From Piper betle (lineage: Eukaryota > Streptophyta > Magnoliopsida > Piperales > Piperaceae), in contig JAURVB010012300.1 in assembly GCA_033002965.1 (NCBI GenBank), forward strand, positions 1 through 64,000: 64,000 nt of DNA, written 5' to 3'. This document shows, in pieces, positions 1-10,673 of this stretch; positions within the stretch are counted from its first letter, which is position 1; every line of letters begins with the position of its first letter. The notes beneath the pieces were generated by a model, which ran no database searches, had not been told where the DNA came from, and saw only the letters and a program-made list of their open reading frames with translations. A program made the position numbers and the translations under genes.

Positions 1-244
1 TACGGTAGGATGCACTTACCGCCGTTGACGTTGCCGAATCACGGTTCCTTTCCGTCGTTGCTTCAATGGAGGCTCCTCCTTCCCTTCAGAGGTTTGATTA
101 TGCGTGGAGGAGGGAAGTTGATCGCCGCCACACTATTTCCCTACTCGTCCTAAAACATCTATTTCTATAATCGCTGTATAAATCTATCAATTAATATATT
201 AACTATTATTATTATTATTATTAGTTATTATAAATAATAAACAA
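1..244. other. Unassigned window edge
   Basis: The first 130 bases are moderately GC-rich and the rest becomes AT-rich with a short ATT microsatellite near 205-225. I see no open reading frame or repeat boundary that I can assign. Confidence 0.4.
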
Positions 245-660
245 ATAAAATAATATAATACGGCCTATTAGGCGGACAACCGATTACCATATATATAAAT
301 AAATTTAAAAATTTTTAATACGATGTTGTTACTTGCCTCTAACAATTTTACAATATTATTCTTTATTTCTCATTAGTTAAAATTTAATTTCACATTGTAA
401 ATATGAACTATTATATAACCATTAACTTTATAATATTGTTTTTTATATTAATCAACATCACAATAAATATTTAAACATGTAATTACCCTTTCATTATTAA
501 AATAAAAGTAGAAAATATAAATCATTTAAAACTAAAATTATTTTGAGCTTAACAATTTTAAATAAGAAAATTTTTAAAACTAATAAATTGATAAATTTCA
601 ACTAATTAATAAACAAAAATATAATAAGTTTTTTAAAAATAATAATATTTGCACAAGATT
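245..660. repeat. AT-rich dispersed repeat, copy 1
   Basis: This block, from the landmark GCGG/CGGCCTATTAGG through a long A/T stretch, recurs almost in order at 1738-2034, where a solo LTR interrupts it, and resumes at 4897-5010. A more divergent relative lies at about 820-1200. No coding capacity is visible. It looks like an old non-coding transposon or local duplication, but I cannot assign a class. Confidence 0.6.
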
Positions 661-680
661 TGCATATATCCAATTACGTG

Positions 681-795
681 GATAGTACTTATCCGGTTGT
701 TTAGATAGTACTTATCCGGTTACTTAGATAATACTTATCCGGTTACTTAGATAGTATTTATCTGATTACGTGTATAATAGTCATCCAGGTACGTG
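681..795. repeat. 23-bp minisatellite, about 5 copies
   Basis: Five head-to-tail units close to GATAGTACTTATCCGGTTACT are visible. The first three are nearly identical and the last two diverge, ending in ACGTG. The array sits between two related AT-rich repeat blocks. Confidence 0.75.
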
Positions 796-819
796 TATTA
801 ACTATTATTATTATTATTA

Positions 820-1345
820 TTAGTTATTATAATTTAATATGAAACTGACTCTTAATACTCAAATGTCCTCTAATTATTTTATAGATTTTTACTTATTTCC
901 TTTGCTAAAATATTAATTACCCATAATCATAAACATTTATCATATCATCCAATTATTTTATTTCCTATTTACAAAAATAAATTACATTGCCATTTTACCC
1001 TTTTATTATTACACATAAAAATAGAAAATATACATTCTCCTGAACCATAAACTATTTTAAATCTAAAGGTTTTTGAACAAGTGGATTTTAAAAATCAACA
1101 AGTTGATGAATGTATCACTAATTAGTAAAAAAATAATATAATAAGATTCTCAAAATAATAAATATATCAGCTAATAGTATACTTAATAAAAATCTAATAA
1201 AATATATATCAAGTAAAAATAAATTAATATTAGAGAAAATTCTTATAACGTATTATATTTCAAATCAACTTAAATTTATGTTCAATCTAAAAAATTTGAA
1301 GATAATTAGATGTAAGAATAATATAAGTAATATAATAATATAATG
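820..1345. repeat. Divergent copy of the AT-rich repeat
   Basis: The order of short landmarks matches the copy at 245-660: TTACCCTTTTATTATTA, then AAAATAGAAAATATA, then a block ending in AATATAATAAG. The sequence is clearly more diverged. No gene is visible. Confidence 0.45.
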
Positions 1346-1350
1346 CGGCC

Positions 1351-1737
1351 TATTCAGTAGTTGTAAAAATCGGAATCGAAATCGGAATTAGTTTTCGAGG
1401 GGGTCACTAGATCGATCTAAATCGATCAGGAATCGGTTTAGTTAAATATGTCCAAATTAATCCTATACAAAAATTTTAATTTAGTCAACATCAGTAGGTT
1501 TTAAGTTATAAAGCATGTCAATTTAATATTATAGTATGTATTATCTTTTATGGTATTTTTTCATATTTTTTGGATTTTTTGGAATTATTTAAAGTTAGCT
1601 ATTATTTTTTACTCGAGTCGGATTAGAGTCAAGTTTTAATTACGAGAATATCACGGCTATTTCTTTTATTTCTTTCCCATGTTCTCTCCCACACCCACCA
1701 TCCTCCTTCTCCTGTCGCTGTCGCCCTCCTTCTCCCA
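1351..1737. mobile_element. Truncated MULE-type TIR element (relative of 17956-18703)
   Basis: The left end (TTGTAAAAATCGGAATCG, then TTTTCGAGGGGGTCA) matches the reverse complement of the right end of the element at 17956-18703. The interior then follows the same A/T stretch and GACTCGAGTC-like palindrome into a C/T-rich tract. The flanks CGGCCTATT (left) and CGGCTTATT (right) look like an imperfect 9-bp target duplication. The second terminal repeat is missing, so the copy is one-ended. Confidence 0.55.
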
Positions 1738-2034
1738 TCGGCTTATTAGGTGGACAACCAATTAAGATATATAAATAAATTTAAAGATTTTTAATACTAT
1801 GTTGTTATGTGCCTCCTAACTATTTTACAATATTATTCTTTATTTTTCATTAGTAAAAATTTTAATGTAACATTGTAAATAAGAACTATTATATATCCAC
1901 TAAATTTATAATATTATTTTTAGTTTCATATTAATCAACATCACAATAAATATTTAAATATTTTGCCCTTTCATTATTACAATAAAAGTAGAAAATATAA
2001 ATCATTTAAAACTACAAATTATTTTAAGATTAAT
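1738..2034. repeat. AT-rich dispersed repeat, copy 2, left half
   Basis: This is near-identical in order to 262-550. It is interrupted at 2035 by a solo LTR and continues after 4896. Confidence 0.65.
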
Positions 2035-4891
2035 TGTAAAACCCGTGATTCGAGTCAGGGTTTTACGTTACCGAACCAGTCGGTTCGACCGTTGGTTCGA
2101 GTCGAGTCAGTTTCATGAATCGCGTGCTGAGTCGAGACCAGCCGTGAGTTATGAGCGATGAGAGTCAGGTGTACCTGAATATATGATGATAACGTCGAGA
2201 AGATGGTGAGATGCGAGTTATCTGAATATATGAAAGTATGCAGTATTTTTTTCTTTTTATATGTTTGATCGTAGAAATAGTTTTAGGCCGAATAACGCAT
2301 TAGGATGCGTTGGATTATATTCGGGTGGGTTATTAGTTATAGAGCATGCCATTTGGATGTTGTTGTGTTTGTTTTATTTTATAGTGATTTTTCCATATTT
2401 TTCTAGATTTTTTTAGAATTTATTACGAACTAGTTATTATTTTGACTCGAGTCGGAATCGAGTCAATACTAAATTACGAGTTTGCCACTAGTCATGTTTT
2501 TCTTCTTCCCCGACCATTCTCACCCAAACCCTCGCCGCCGTCGCTGTGTGTTGCCGCCGCCGCCGCTGCCGACGCCGTACGGCCGCCGATCGACGCCGCC
2601 CTGCCCCGCCTTGCCGTCGCCGTGCCGCCCCGACCAACCCCGGCCACCGTCGCGCCGCCACGACGCCGGAATCGCCCCACGAAGCCGCCTCGGCCGCCGC
2701 CACTTCGGGCCGGATTCCGCCGCCGTCCGGGCCGCGCCGCCGCCGCTGTGACCCCGACGACCACCCCCTCGACGTCGCCGACGTTTCCCCCATCGTCCCG
2801 ACCACCGTCGAGGCCGGCCGGAGCCTCGATCGGAGAACGCCGCCACCGCCACCCATTTTCGACGCCGCCGTCGACGGCCATCGCCGCCTCGGCTACCCTG
2901 TTTGACACCACCATTGGACCGAGCTCGTCGAGCTGGTGCCGATAGACCCCTTGATTGCCCCGTCCCAAATCATCGCCGGAAAACCGTCGGAATCCGCCGG
3001 AAAACCGCCGACACTCGCCGGAAAACCGCCGGAACCGCCGGAAATTGGATTTGTGGGAAATTCGCCGGATCATCCGCCGAACGCACCCGGTCCAATCTGA
3101 TCGGACTTCGGACGCCGCTAGGTGCCGAATTCGAGTTTCGAGCCACGAAACGGAAACCCTAGCCGTCGCCGATTTTCGACGACGCGAGGTATAATTTATT
3201 TTAATTTAATTATTTGAAAGTTTTGATTATTAGAATTGCATGCTAGGATTGGTGAATTGTGTGTTATAATAATATAAATAAATGTAGATTTGATTAAGGA
3301 TAAAAATATGAAATTTGTTTGATTGTGTGGTGTTAAAAATAGAAGTTATGAAACTAATTAGGGTTATTAAGTAATAATCATGATCTAATCAAACTAGCTT
3401 AAGTAGACTCGCTAGAATTGATATAGGTTGATGTGTGTTGATTGATGTGTGATTGTGTTGATTGTGTGTGCATGCTATAGGATATGTGATTCATCATGCG
3501 GGCGTTAGTTTTTAGCTTGATTGTGTAGGTACGGTGTAGGAGCTCGCCGCCTAGGCGCGTGGACCCGTTTGGAGCTTCTACCAGGTCCGTTTAGGACTCG
3601 TTCTCTGATTTACGCTACTCTCTTGTGTATTTGATTTATTATGTGCAGGACGAGTTAAGTGGCGTTTTATCGAATCCCACTTAACTCGGGCCATTTAGCC
3701 AACGATTTTTCCGGATTAATAACCCTCGAGGATGAGATCCCTCGAGTTTGTTTTCGAACTTCAGATCCAGCTCACGTTGCCTTCGGGCCTATTGTATAAA
3801 TCCCAACCCAGACCTATATATATGTATAGTTTTCGTGTTTTCAGTGAGAGACTGAATGAGGGAAATCCGACTACCGTGCTACGCGAGCGGGCACGTGTGG
3901 GTCGACAGTGGGCTCTGGAATGGTGTACGAGCCGTTTCATTCCCGAGGGATCCTGACAACTCCACCTTTGAGTTCCTCAAACCCGGAGAAGTGTGGAGGT
4001 TCACGGGTACTGCATTGCAGCGCATGTCTAGACTTGTGGTTTCAAAGGGTACTGAAGGCGACTGCCTGAGAGTACTCGGCCTTCGTGCTCAAGGCCAGGA
4101 GTAATATGGAAGGTGCAGAGGGCGGATAGGAACGAGATTTGACGCGAGAAGCAATAGAGAAATGGCCGAGGCATGAGAATGTGAAAGATAGGGGGACGCT
4201 GTCGACCCGATGGCGACGGCTCCCGTATGTGCCCTGATGAGAGTTCTTGAGGAAGTATATGGTTTTGATTCAACAGGAGAGTTTGCTCTCCTGTGCCAGA
4301 TTGATATTAGTTATTTTCCGGGCCGGTAACACTCGTTACTGACGGTTTTTCTATATATATGTAGGTGAGGAATGCGAGCGATGAAAGCTGTCGGGACTGC
4401 GGAGGAGCAGCACGGAACCGCGCACACATGTACCTGCCGCGTGTAATGTATAATAATGATGTGTTAATGCTACGTGAATGATAATTTGGATGTGTTTGTT
4501 TAGATAAATTGCTTGATATGAAATGAATGGATAAATGTGAATGAGTAGTGAGTTTGGAGTTCAGACTCGGCTCAGGTAAAAACGAATGAGATAATGGTTG
4601 AATGTCATGGTAGATTAGTATGTGTTACCGTATTTTTATAAAATAGTATATATTTTCTTTTGGTTTCTCATTTATTATTTTGTCTTGTCTTTGCTTGTAC
4701 ATCATAGCATGCATGTAGGACTACGTTAGAACCCACGCATCCCATCTATGCATTTCATGTTTGCATCTCCATCTTGAGACACCGAGGGTAGATCCGGGTC
4801 GGCTTAACCGAACCCAGTAGATTAGCGAACGGTTCGGTCGCCGGTGACATTTCCGGGTCGGTTCACGGGTGAGCCGAAACGGGGTGTTACA
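2035..4891 (+). mobile_element. Solo LTR, Gypsy-type (Tekay/Del-like), 2.86 kb
   Basis: The element begins TGTAAAACCC and ends GGGGTGTTACA. It is flanked by the perfect 5-bp repeat TTAAT (2030-2034 and 4892-4896), and the interrupted AT-rich repeat resumes on both sides. The TGTAACACCC...GGGTGTTACA ends and the length of 2-3 kb are typical of LTRs of Tekay/Del chromoviruses, which is family knowledge rather than a search result. No gag-pol, primer-binding site or polypurine tract is present, so this is an LTR-LTR recombination product. A GC-rich leader-like block (about 2500-3190) gives spurious Arg/Pro-rich reading frames. Related copies lie at 6770-8696 and, inverted, at 32602-35012. Confidence 0.82.
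2444..2453. promoter_or_regulatory. Shared CTCGAG palindrome in LTR promoter-like module
   Basis: A GACTCGAGTC palindrome sits at the junction between an A/T-rich stretch and the GC-rich block. It recurs in the same setting near 1613 (one end only), near 18421 (reverse orientation) and, degenerate, in the LTR copy near 34600. Position and conservation suggest a transcription-factor or core-promoter site. This is inference. Confidence 0.35.
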
Positions 4892-4896
4892 TTAAT

Positions 4897-6769
4897 GATC
4901 TTAAATAAGCAAATTTTTAAAATTAACAAATTGATAAATTTCAACTAATTAATGAACACAAATATAATAAGTTTTCTAAAAATAATAAATATAATTGATA
5001 AGCTAATAATTAATAAAAATACAAATAAAGTAAAATAAATAAATATTATAGAAAAAATTAACTGTATTGTATTTTATCTTTAGTTATTTCACTTTATTAT
5101 ATTATAATTTCTAATAAGAAATGGTAAACTTGTAAAAATACTTAATTTTTTAATAAAAAGTGTAGAATTAAAATAAATATTTATTTAATACTTTTTAAAT
5201 AGAAAGAGGGAAAACTATAATAATACCTAATGACATCGGGTCAATTTATAATATGCACACCCTCCGTTGATGAAAGTTTATAGAGTCTTTATTTATTAAT
5301 AAATTATATTATATTTTTACTCATCTAATCATTGTTTTAAATTTCATATTTCTTATTGTAAATGGTTTAGTAGGCAAGTGACTGGTTTTATTATATTATT
5401 CTTACACAATTGTTATTGATCAATTATTTAATATTAAAGTACTGTGCTTTCTTATTCTCATTGTATTCTCTTTTTTTCATTTTAGTTTCCCTAAATAGCC
5501 TTGTAGGCTTATTAATACTTAGGTAATTTAAAAGTTCTGTCATTATTTTATTTGTATTTGGGAAAGTTTAGACTATAATTCTACCTAATTTAGAAAACAT
5601 TAAAAATTGGTAAATTGTAAATATAAATTTATAATTATACTATTAAAATTCTTGTTTCTTACAGACTTAGTAATATATATTTAATTTAGAGTTTTATAAA
5701 ATTTAGAATTTTTACTTACTTATTTATTTATTGTTATTTACTTTTACAAAAAAATTATGAGTACAATTTTATCTGAATTAGAAATCTTTAGAAAATTATA
5801 AATTAACGTCTAGGGAATGATAAATTTCATTTAAATATTAAATATTACTCAAATTAAAATCTCCCATTTATTAATACTTAATTAAAATTTTTGCTCCCTT
5901 TTTAATATAAAAAATCCTTTTAATTAGTATTATATATCGTTGTATCTAAAAAGGTTTTTTTGCCAAAATTAAATGTACATTTATTATTTGTGTTTAAGAA
6001 TAAAAATAATCATATTTTTTATAATTAAATTTTCGTTATAATATGTATACACATTATTATAAATTTCAACTAGTCTCTCTCATTGTGCTAATCATTAGCT
6101 AGTTTTAAATAAATTTAAAGTTCTCATCTATCTATTATTTTTTATATATAAAAGAAAAATATGAGGTTCCTCGTCAATTGTATATATGAAAAAGGAACAC
6201 TTTTATATGCCATTCAACTTAGGTGCACACCAATAGACATTCCAATTAAATGAGTATGAATTGAGTATCCAATAGCGCATGGAATTATTGTGAAATTCTG
6301 TTAGGATCTATTTGGTTAGCATAAAATTAATATAAATGATATGTAAATTTAAATTGTCAACATATTTTTAAAAATAGTATATATATAATATACTTTTAAT
6401 AAAAAGTAGCTCATATTCATTATATTTTGTATTTGAATTAACAATAGTTACTTTTAGGTAGGTCACTCATGTGCTCTCCTATTTACCAAAAAATAATTTC
6501 TGCTTTTCTTATCTCAAAAAAATTAGTGTACATGGATGACCCAATCAAAAGTAATCATGATAAGCTCCTACTTTAATACAACTATAGTCAATTTATAAAA
6601 AAACAATCTAGTTAATATTATATTATATTATATATGAAACATATTTTGTTTGTCTACTTTAATAAGATTGACCATTTAAAAATTTCATATTATTTAAATT
6701 ACATGCACGCCAACCTTAAGGAATAATATTAAAACTTAAGGAAAATACATTTGGATTCGAGAATCTACC
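4897..6769. other. AT-rich gene-free stretch; right half of repeat copy 2
   Basis: The first 110 bases continue the repeat interrupted by the solo LTR. Beyond that the sequence is AT-rich, with no credible coding exon. Near 6302 there is a GGATCTATTTGGTTAGCAT segment resembling one terminal repeat of the MITE at 14891-15246, without a clear partner. Confidence 0.5.
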
Positions 6770-8696
6770 AAAAAAAATCGGATTCACAGGAATTCGCCGG
6801 ATCTTTTGCGGAGCTCATCCAGTCGATCCCGATTGAACGTCGGACACGCGCGACAGAACCTAGCCGTCGCCGATTGCCGACGACGTGAGGTATAATTACC
6901 TCCGATTTGATTATTTAAAATTGATGATGATTGTTAGCATAGCATGCTAGAATTGGTTAGTTGTCAAGATAAATGTATGACTATGAATGAAATGATGATT
7001 GTATGATGCAATTAATTGAGAATGAAGGTTAAGTGATCTAATGAGGTAGATCGAGTCTCAGCATGATAAGTGATTAGGACGTAACCTTGAAAAATACAAT
7101 AAAATTGGTATGAATAGGATGAGTTAGAATTATTTACATTTATGATTATTTAACTGTTGTTGGATGTTGATGATTGAATTGTGTGTGATGTTCATTGCGT
7201 TTAATGCATCATTTAGTTAGCGGGAGTTAGTATTTAGTTTTGATATGTAGGTACGGAGTATGAGCTCGCCGCCTAGGCGCGATGACACGCTTGGAGCTTC
7301 TACCAGGTCCGTTTAGGACTCGTCTCTGTTTTACGCTCTTCTATTGTATGTTTATTTTATTATTTACAGGACAGGTTAAGTGGTGTTTTATCGGATCCCA
7401 CTTAACTCGGGCCATCTAGCCGAACAGATTTCCGGATTAATAACCCCTCGAGGATGAGATCCCTCGTGGATGATTTCGAAAACAAGATCCACCACAAGTT
7501 GCCTTCGGACCTATTATATAAATCCTTACCCAGCCCTATATATATGTAGTTTTCACGTTTTCAGTGAGACGAGAGATGGAAAAACCGACTACACGTACTC
7601 TGAGCGGTGCCGTAACAGTCAAAGCGAGCTCTGGATTAGTGTCAGTGGACTGTTCCATTCCCGAGGGATCCTGACAACTCTGCATTTGGGTTCCTCACAC
7701 CCGGAGAACGTGGAGGTTTACGGGTACTGTTTATTACAGTGCATGTCCGGACTTGTGGTTCAAAGGGTACTAAAGGCGGCTGCCTGAGAGTACTCGACCT
7801 TCATGCTCAAGGCCAGGAGAAATATTGAGGTAAGGAGAGGGCTTAGGATTTGGACCAGAAAATGAAGTAAGAAAATGTCCAGAGGGGCATCATCAGCAGC
7901 AGCAGATCAGTAAGTTCGGGATGCTACCAGATCTGCAGCCCAGTGGCTCCTCAATAGTGCCCTTCAGAGTGTTCACGTGGAGTATATAATGTTTTCTTTT
8001 ATATGAGAGTTTGCTCTCATAGCCAGCTTGTTATAGTTATTTTATTTTCCGGACCAGTAACACTTGTTACTGACGTGTTTTTATACTATATGTAGGTAAT
8101 AATCACGAGTTGGAGGAGCCAGTTTGGACAAAGGAGCATTGTCGTCACTTGCACACATGTTAGTCGATTGAGTAGTTATATTTTGTTATGATATTATTAT
8201 ATTGATGTGATGTGATTAAATGCTAAAATTTGAGAACATGATGAGATGAAATACTAAGACATGATGACTGGAAAAGGAAATGTAAATAGATTGCGCAGTG
8301 GAAGCGTTGTGGGTTGAGACCCAAGCTTCGGAATGAGTGTATAGTAGATTAGATTCTACATGAATGAAATTGTTTGATATATGTTTACATATATAATTGC
8401 ATATGTATATTTGACAGGGTGGCCCCTAATTACATTTTAGGGGAAACTCTGTCCGTTATATTTCAAAATTTTTATTAATTTTTATCAGGATTGTCTTGGT
8501 GTGTACTTTGATTTGTATGTTATTTATGTAGTACCATGTTAGGGTTTGTGCATTTATTAATGCATGGAGAGTTGTATCTTCATCTTAAAATGCCGAGATT
8601 GGATCCGCATGAATTAGGTTGGGGTTAGCCAACCTAACTGGGGCCTGTAACATGCCGGTTCGGTTCACGAGCGTGAACTGGATTTGGGGTGTTACA
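6770..8696 (+). mobile_element. 5'-truncated copy of the same Gypsy-type LTR
   Basis: From AATTCGCCGGATC onward this parallels the LTR at 2035-4891. It shares the GCTCGCCGCCTAGGCGCG block, the CCTCGAGGATGAGATCCCTCG block, the AGTACTCG block, and the terminal GGGGTGTTACA. It lacks roughly the first kilobase of the full LTR, and I find no target duplication. Confidence 0.75.
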
Positions 8697-10673
8697 ACTA
8701 AAGTGAGCCTGCAACACTAAAAATCCGTAGAATCCACAGCATGTCAATGCACAATATGTAAGTGACGCTTTTGTATTTCAAAAGCTATAAAGAATAAATA
8801 AAAAACTATCTAATAGGCAGATGTTATATTTTTCACATCCTTCGTAAAACTTTTCCATCTTCTAAAAGTAGACTTTTTTTTAACAGACTTGCAAGTTTTT
8901 TTCTTCAAAAAGTCAACTTGCTGATGAAACCATACTGCAAGTTTTAAACCAGAATAACATAACCCACTACCGATACCCATTGGAGTAGGCATTCACAGAT
9001 TAAAAACCGAGAGCTTTCGTTCCTACTTCCTCATGCCTCACAGTTCATATACCATTTTATATAATGGTCTATAAGCTTAACTGGTAAAAAAGGGAGTAAA
9101 AAGCCATAGGCCAAACAAACTCACTCACGCTAAACATTGTAATCAGTCAGAATTCTTCCATACTAAAAATCTACAATAAATTAATGAAAGTTACTCAGAA
9201 GGAGAATAATCTTTACAAAGCTAGTTCACATTCCACACACACCGCATGTAGACAACAGTTTACTTGAAACTTCTTGTATCATATTCCTCTTCATTTACAT
9301 AAACTATTCAGCAGTTCCATCAAATATATAATGCTTCATGAGTGCATTTCTAGGACTCACCAAGGCGATCGGATATGATTATTAAACACTATGTTGACAT
9401 AAGGAGAAAAATGAAAGTTAAACTAGTATGATCTGCTACAGAAACTTAAACTTTCCATTTTGCAGGTTTGATCAGTCATACTACCATAGTAAGACAGTTG
9501 AGCTTGACGTTAAAGCCTAGATGTGGCAGTTCTCACAAACAGTTACCCAAAAACAAGTTAGGAAACTAGCATCAATAACAATATAAAGTTCGGATAACAC
9601 CAACATTTTGGCATAGATATACTCCAAAGGTAAAGATTGGCTACTTCAGAAGAGATAAAAATAGTTACTGAGAGCCAACATCATTTTTCCTTAATTGCCT
9701 TATCCTATCTTTGTACCTAACAATCCCATCAATTATTAGAGAGAAACCTCTAAGGAAACCACACCCACAGTCCACAAGCCTATTCTGCAACTTATGAAAC
9801 CATATAAGCCATGTCAAGATAATGTTATAACTCGTCTTATTATAATGCCAGTTAATCACGCAAGGAGCACACCACATGACTACACATAAAGATCTGTCAT
9901 TTTCGTTTGCAATTAATACCTCCCAAACCAATCGATGGACACAATATGATGAGTCCTCACTATATCAAGTTATCGACAGTCAACCACTAACACCGATATC
10001 TTCATGCCAATGATACAAACTTGAAATTAATGCAAAGTGCTACATAATCAAACATGGCTAGCTGCAGTCTATGTATCAGAGGCAAACACAGGAAAAATAT
10101 ATAATATCGAGTAACCACTATGGCATACCAAAGCTTCCAGGCCTCTAACCTCACTTTACTAGATTATGCATTATTAAGGATAGTTTACAAGCAACATCAT
10201 TTGTGATCATCAGAAACAAACTTTCAATTGAAGAAAGACACAATAGGAACATGAATAAGATAGAAACTGAAAGTAAAACAATTATAAAATTCTGGTTCAT
10301 CATTATTAGAAAAAAACATACCAGATGGCATGTATTAGCCGCAGCCATGAGTATACACATTATTCAACCAAATTCATTTTTCTTCGCCAAAGCTCAAACA
10401 AGGGCTCATTTTGCATTATACCCTGTTCTGAAAAAGGAAGTTAACCTGGAACTGGAAAGGCTAAACTCTGACATAGCCAAGAAGAAACACATCTCAAGTA
10501 ATGATCTCACAGAAACCTCCAAAAGCACCTGACAAGAGTCAGAAAGTTCTTTTTCCTGACTCAAAAATTTGGGTTGAAGATGACATAGTTGTCTGCCAAC
10601 TTGTAGATGCACTGAGTGTCACTTGTTGGTCTCACTGTTCCCTAGATACTGACATACACATAGCAAACACATC
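8697..10673. other. TOC1 3' flank and probable 3' UTR
   Basis: No conserved coding exon is seen on either strand. The part nearest the TOC1 stop codon (roughly 10400-10673) probably holds its 3' UTR. Short reading frames here have no recognisable domains. Confidence 0.45.

Noticed and set aside
2442..3194. Overlapping Pro/Arg/Gly-rich open frames on both strands
   Set aside because: They lie in the GC-rich part of a solo LTR, have no start context, domain or splice structure, and are open in almost every frame because stop codons are rare at this composition.
3732..4273. Open frames of 70-80 residues and the similar one at 7470-7787
   Set aside because: They are inside LTR copies and are not conserved between the two copies as proteins.
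2035..4891. Interpretation as a DNA transposon because the ends TGTAA/TTACA are inverted
   Set aside because: A 5-bp duplication, TG...CA ends and 2-3-kb size fit an LTR better, and the inverted bases are the usual short LTR terminal repeat.
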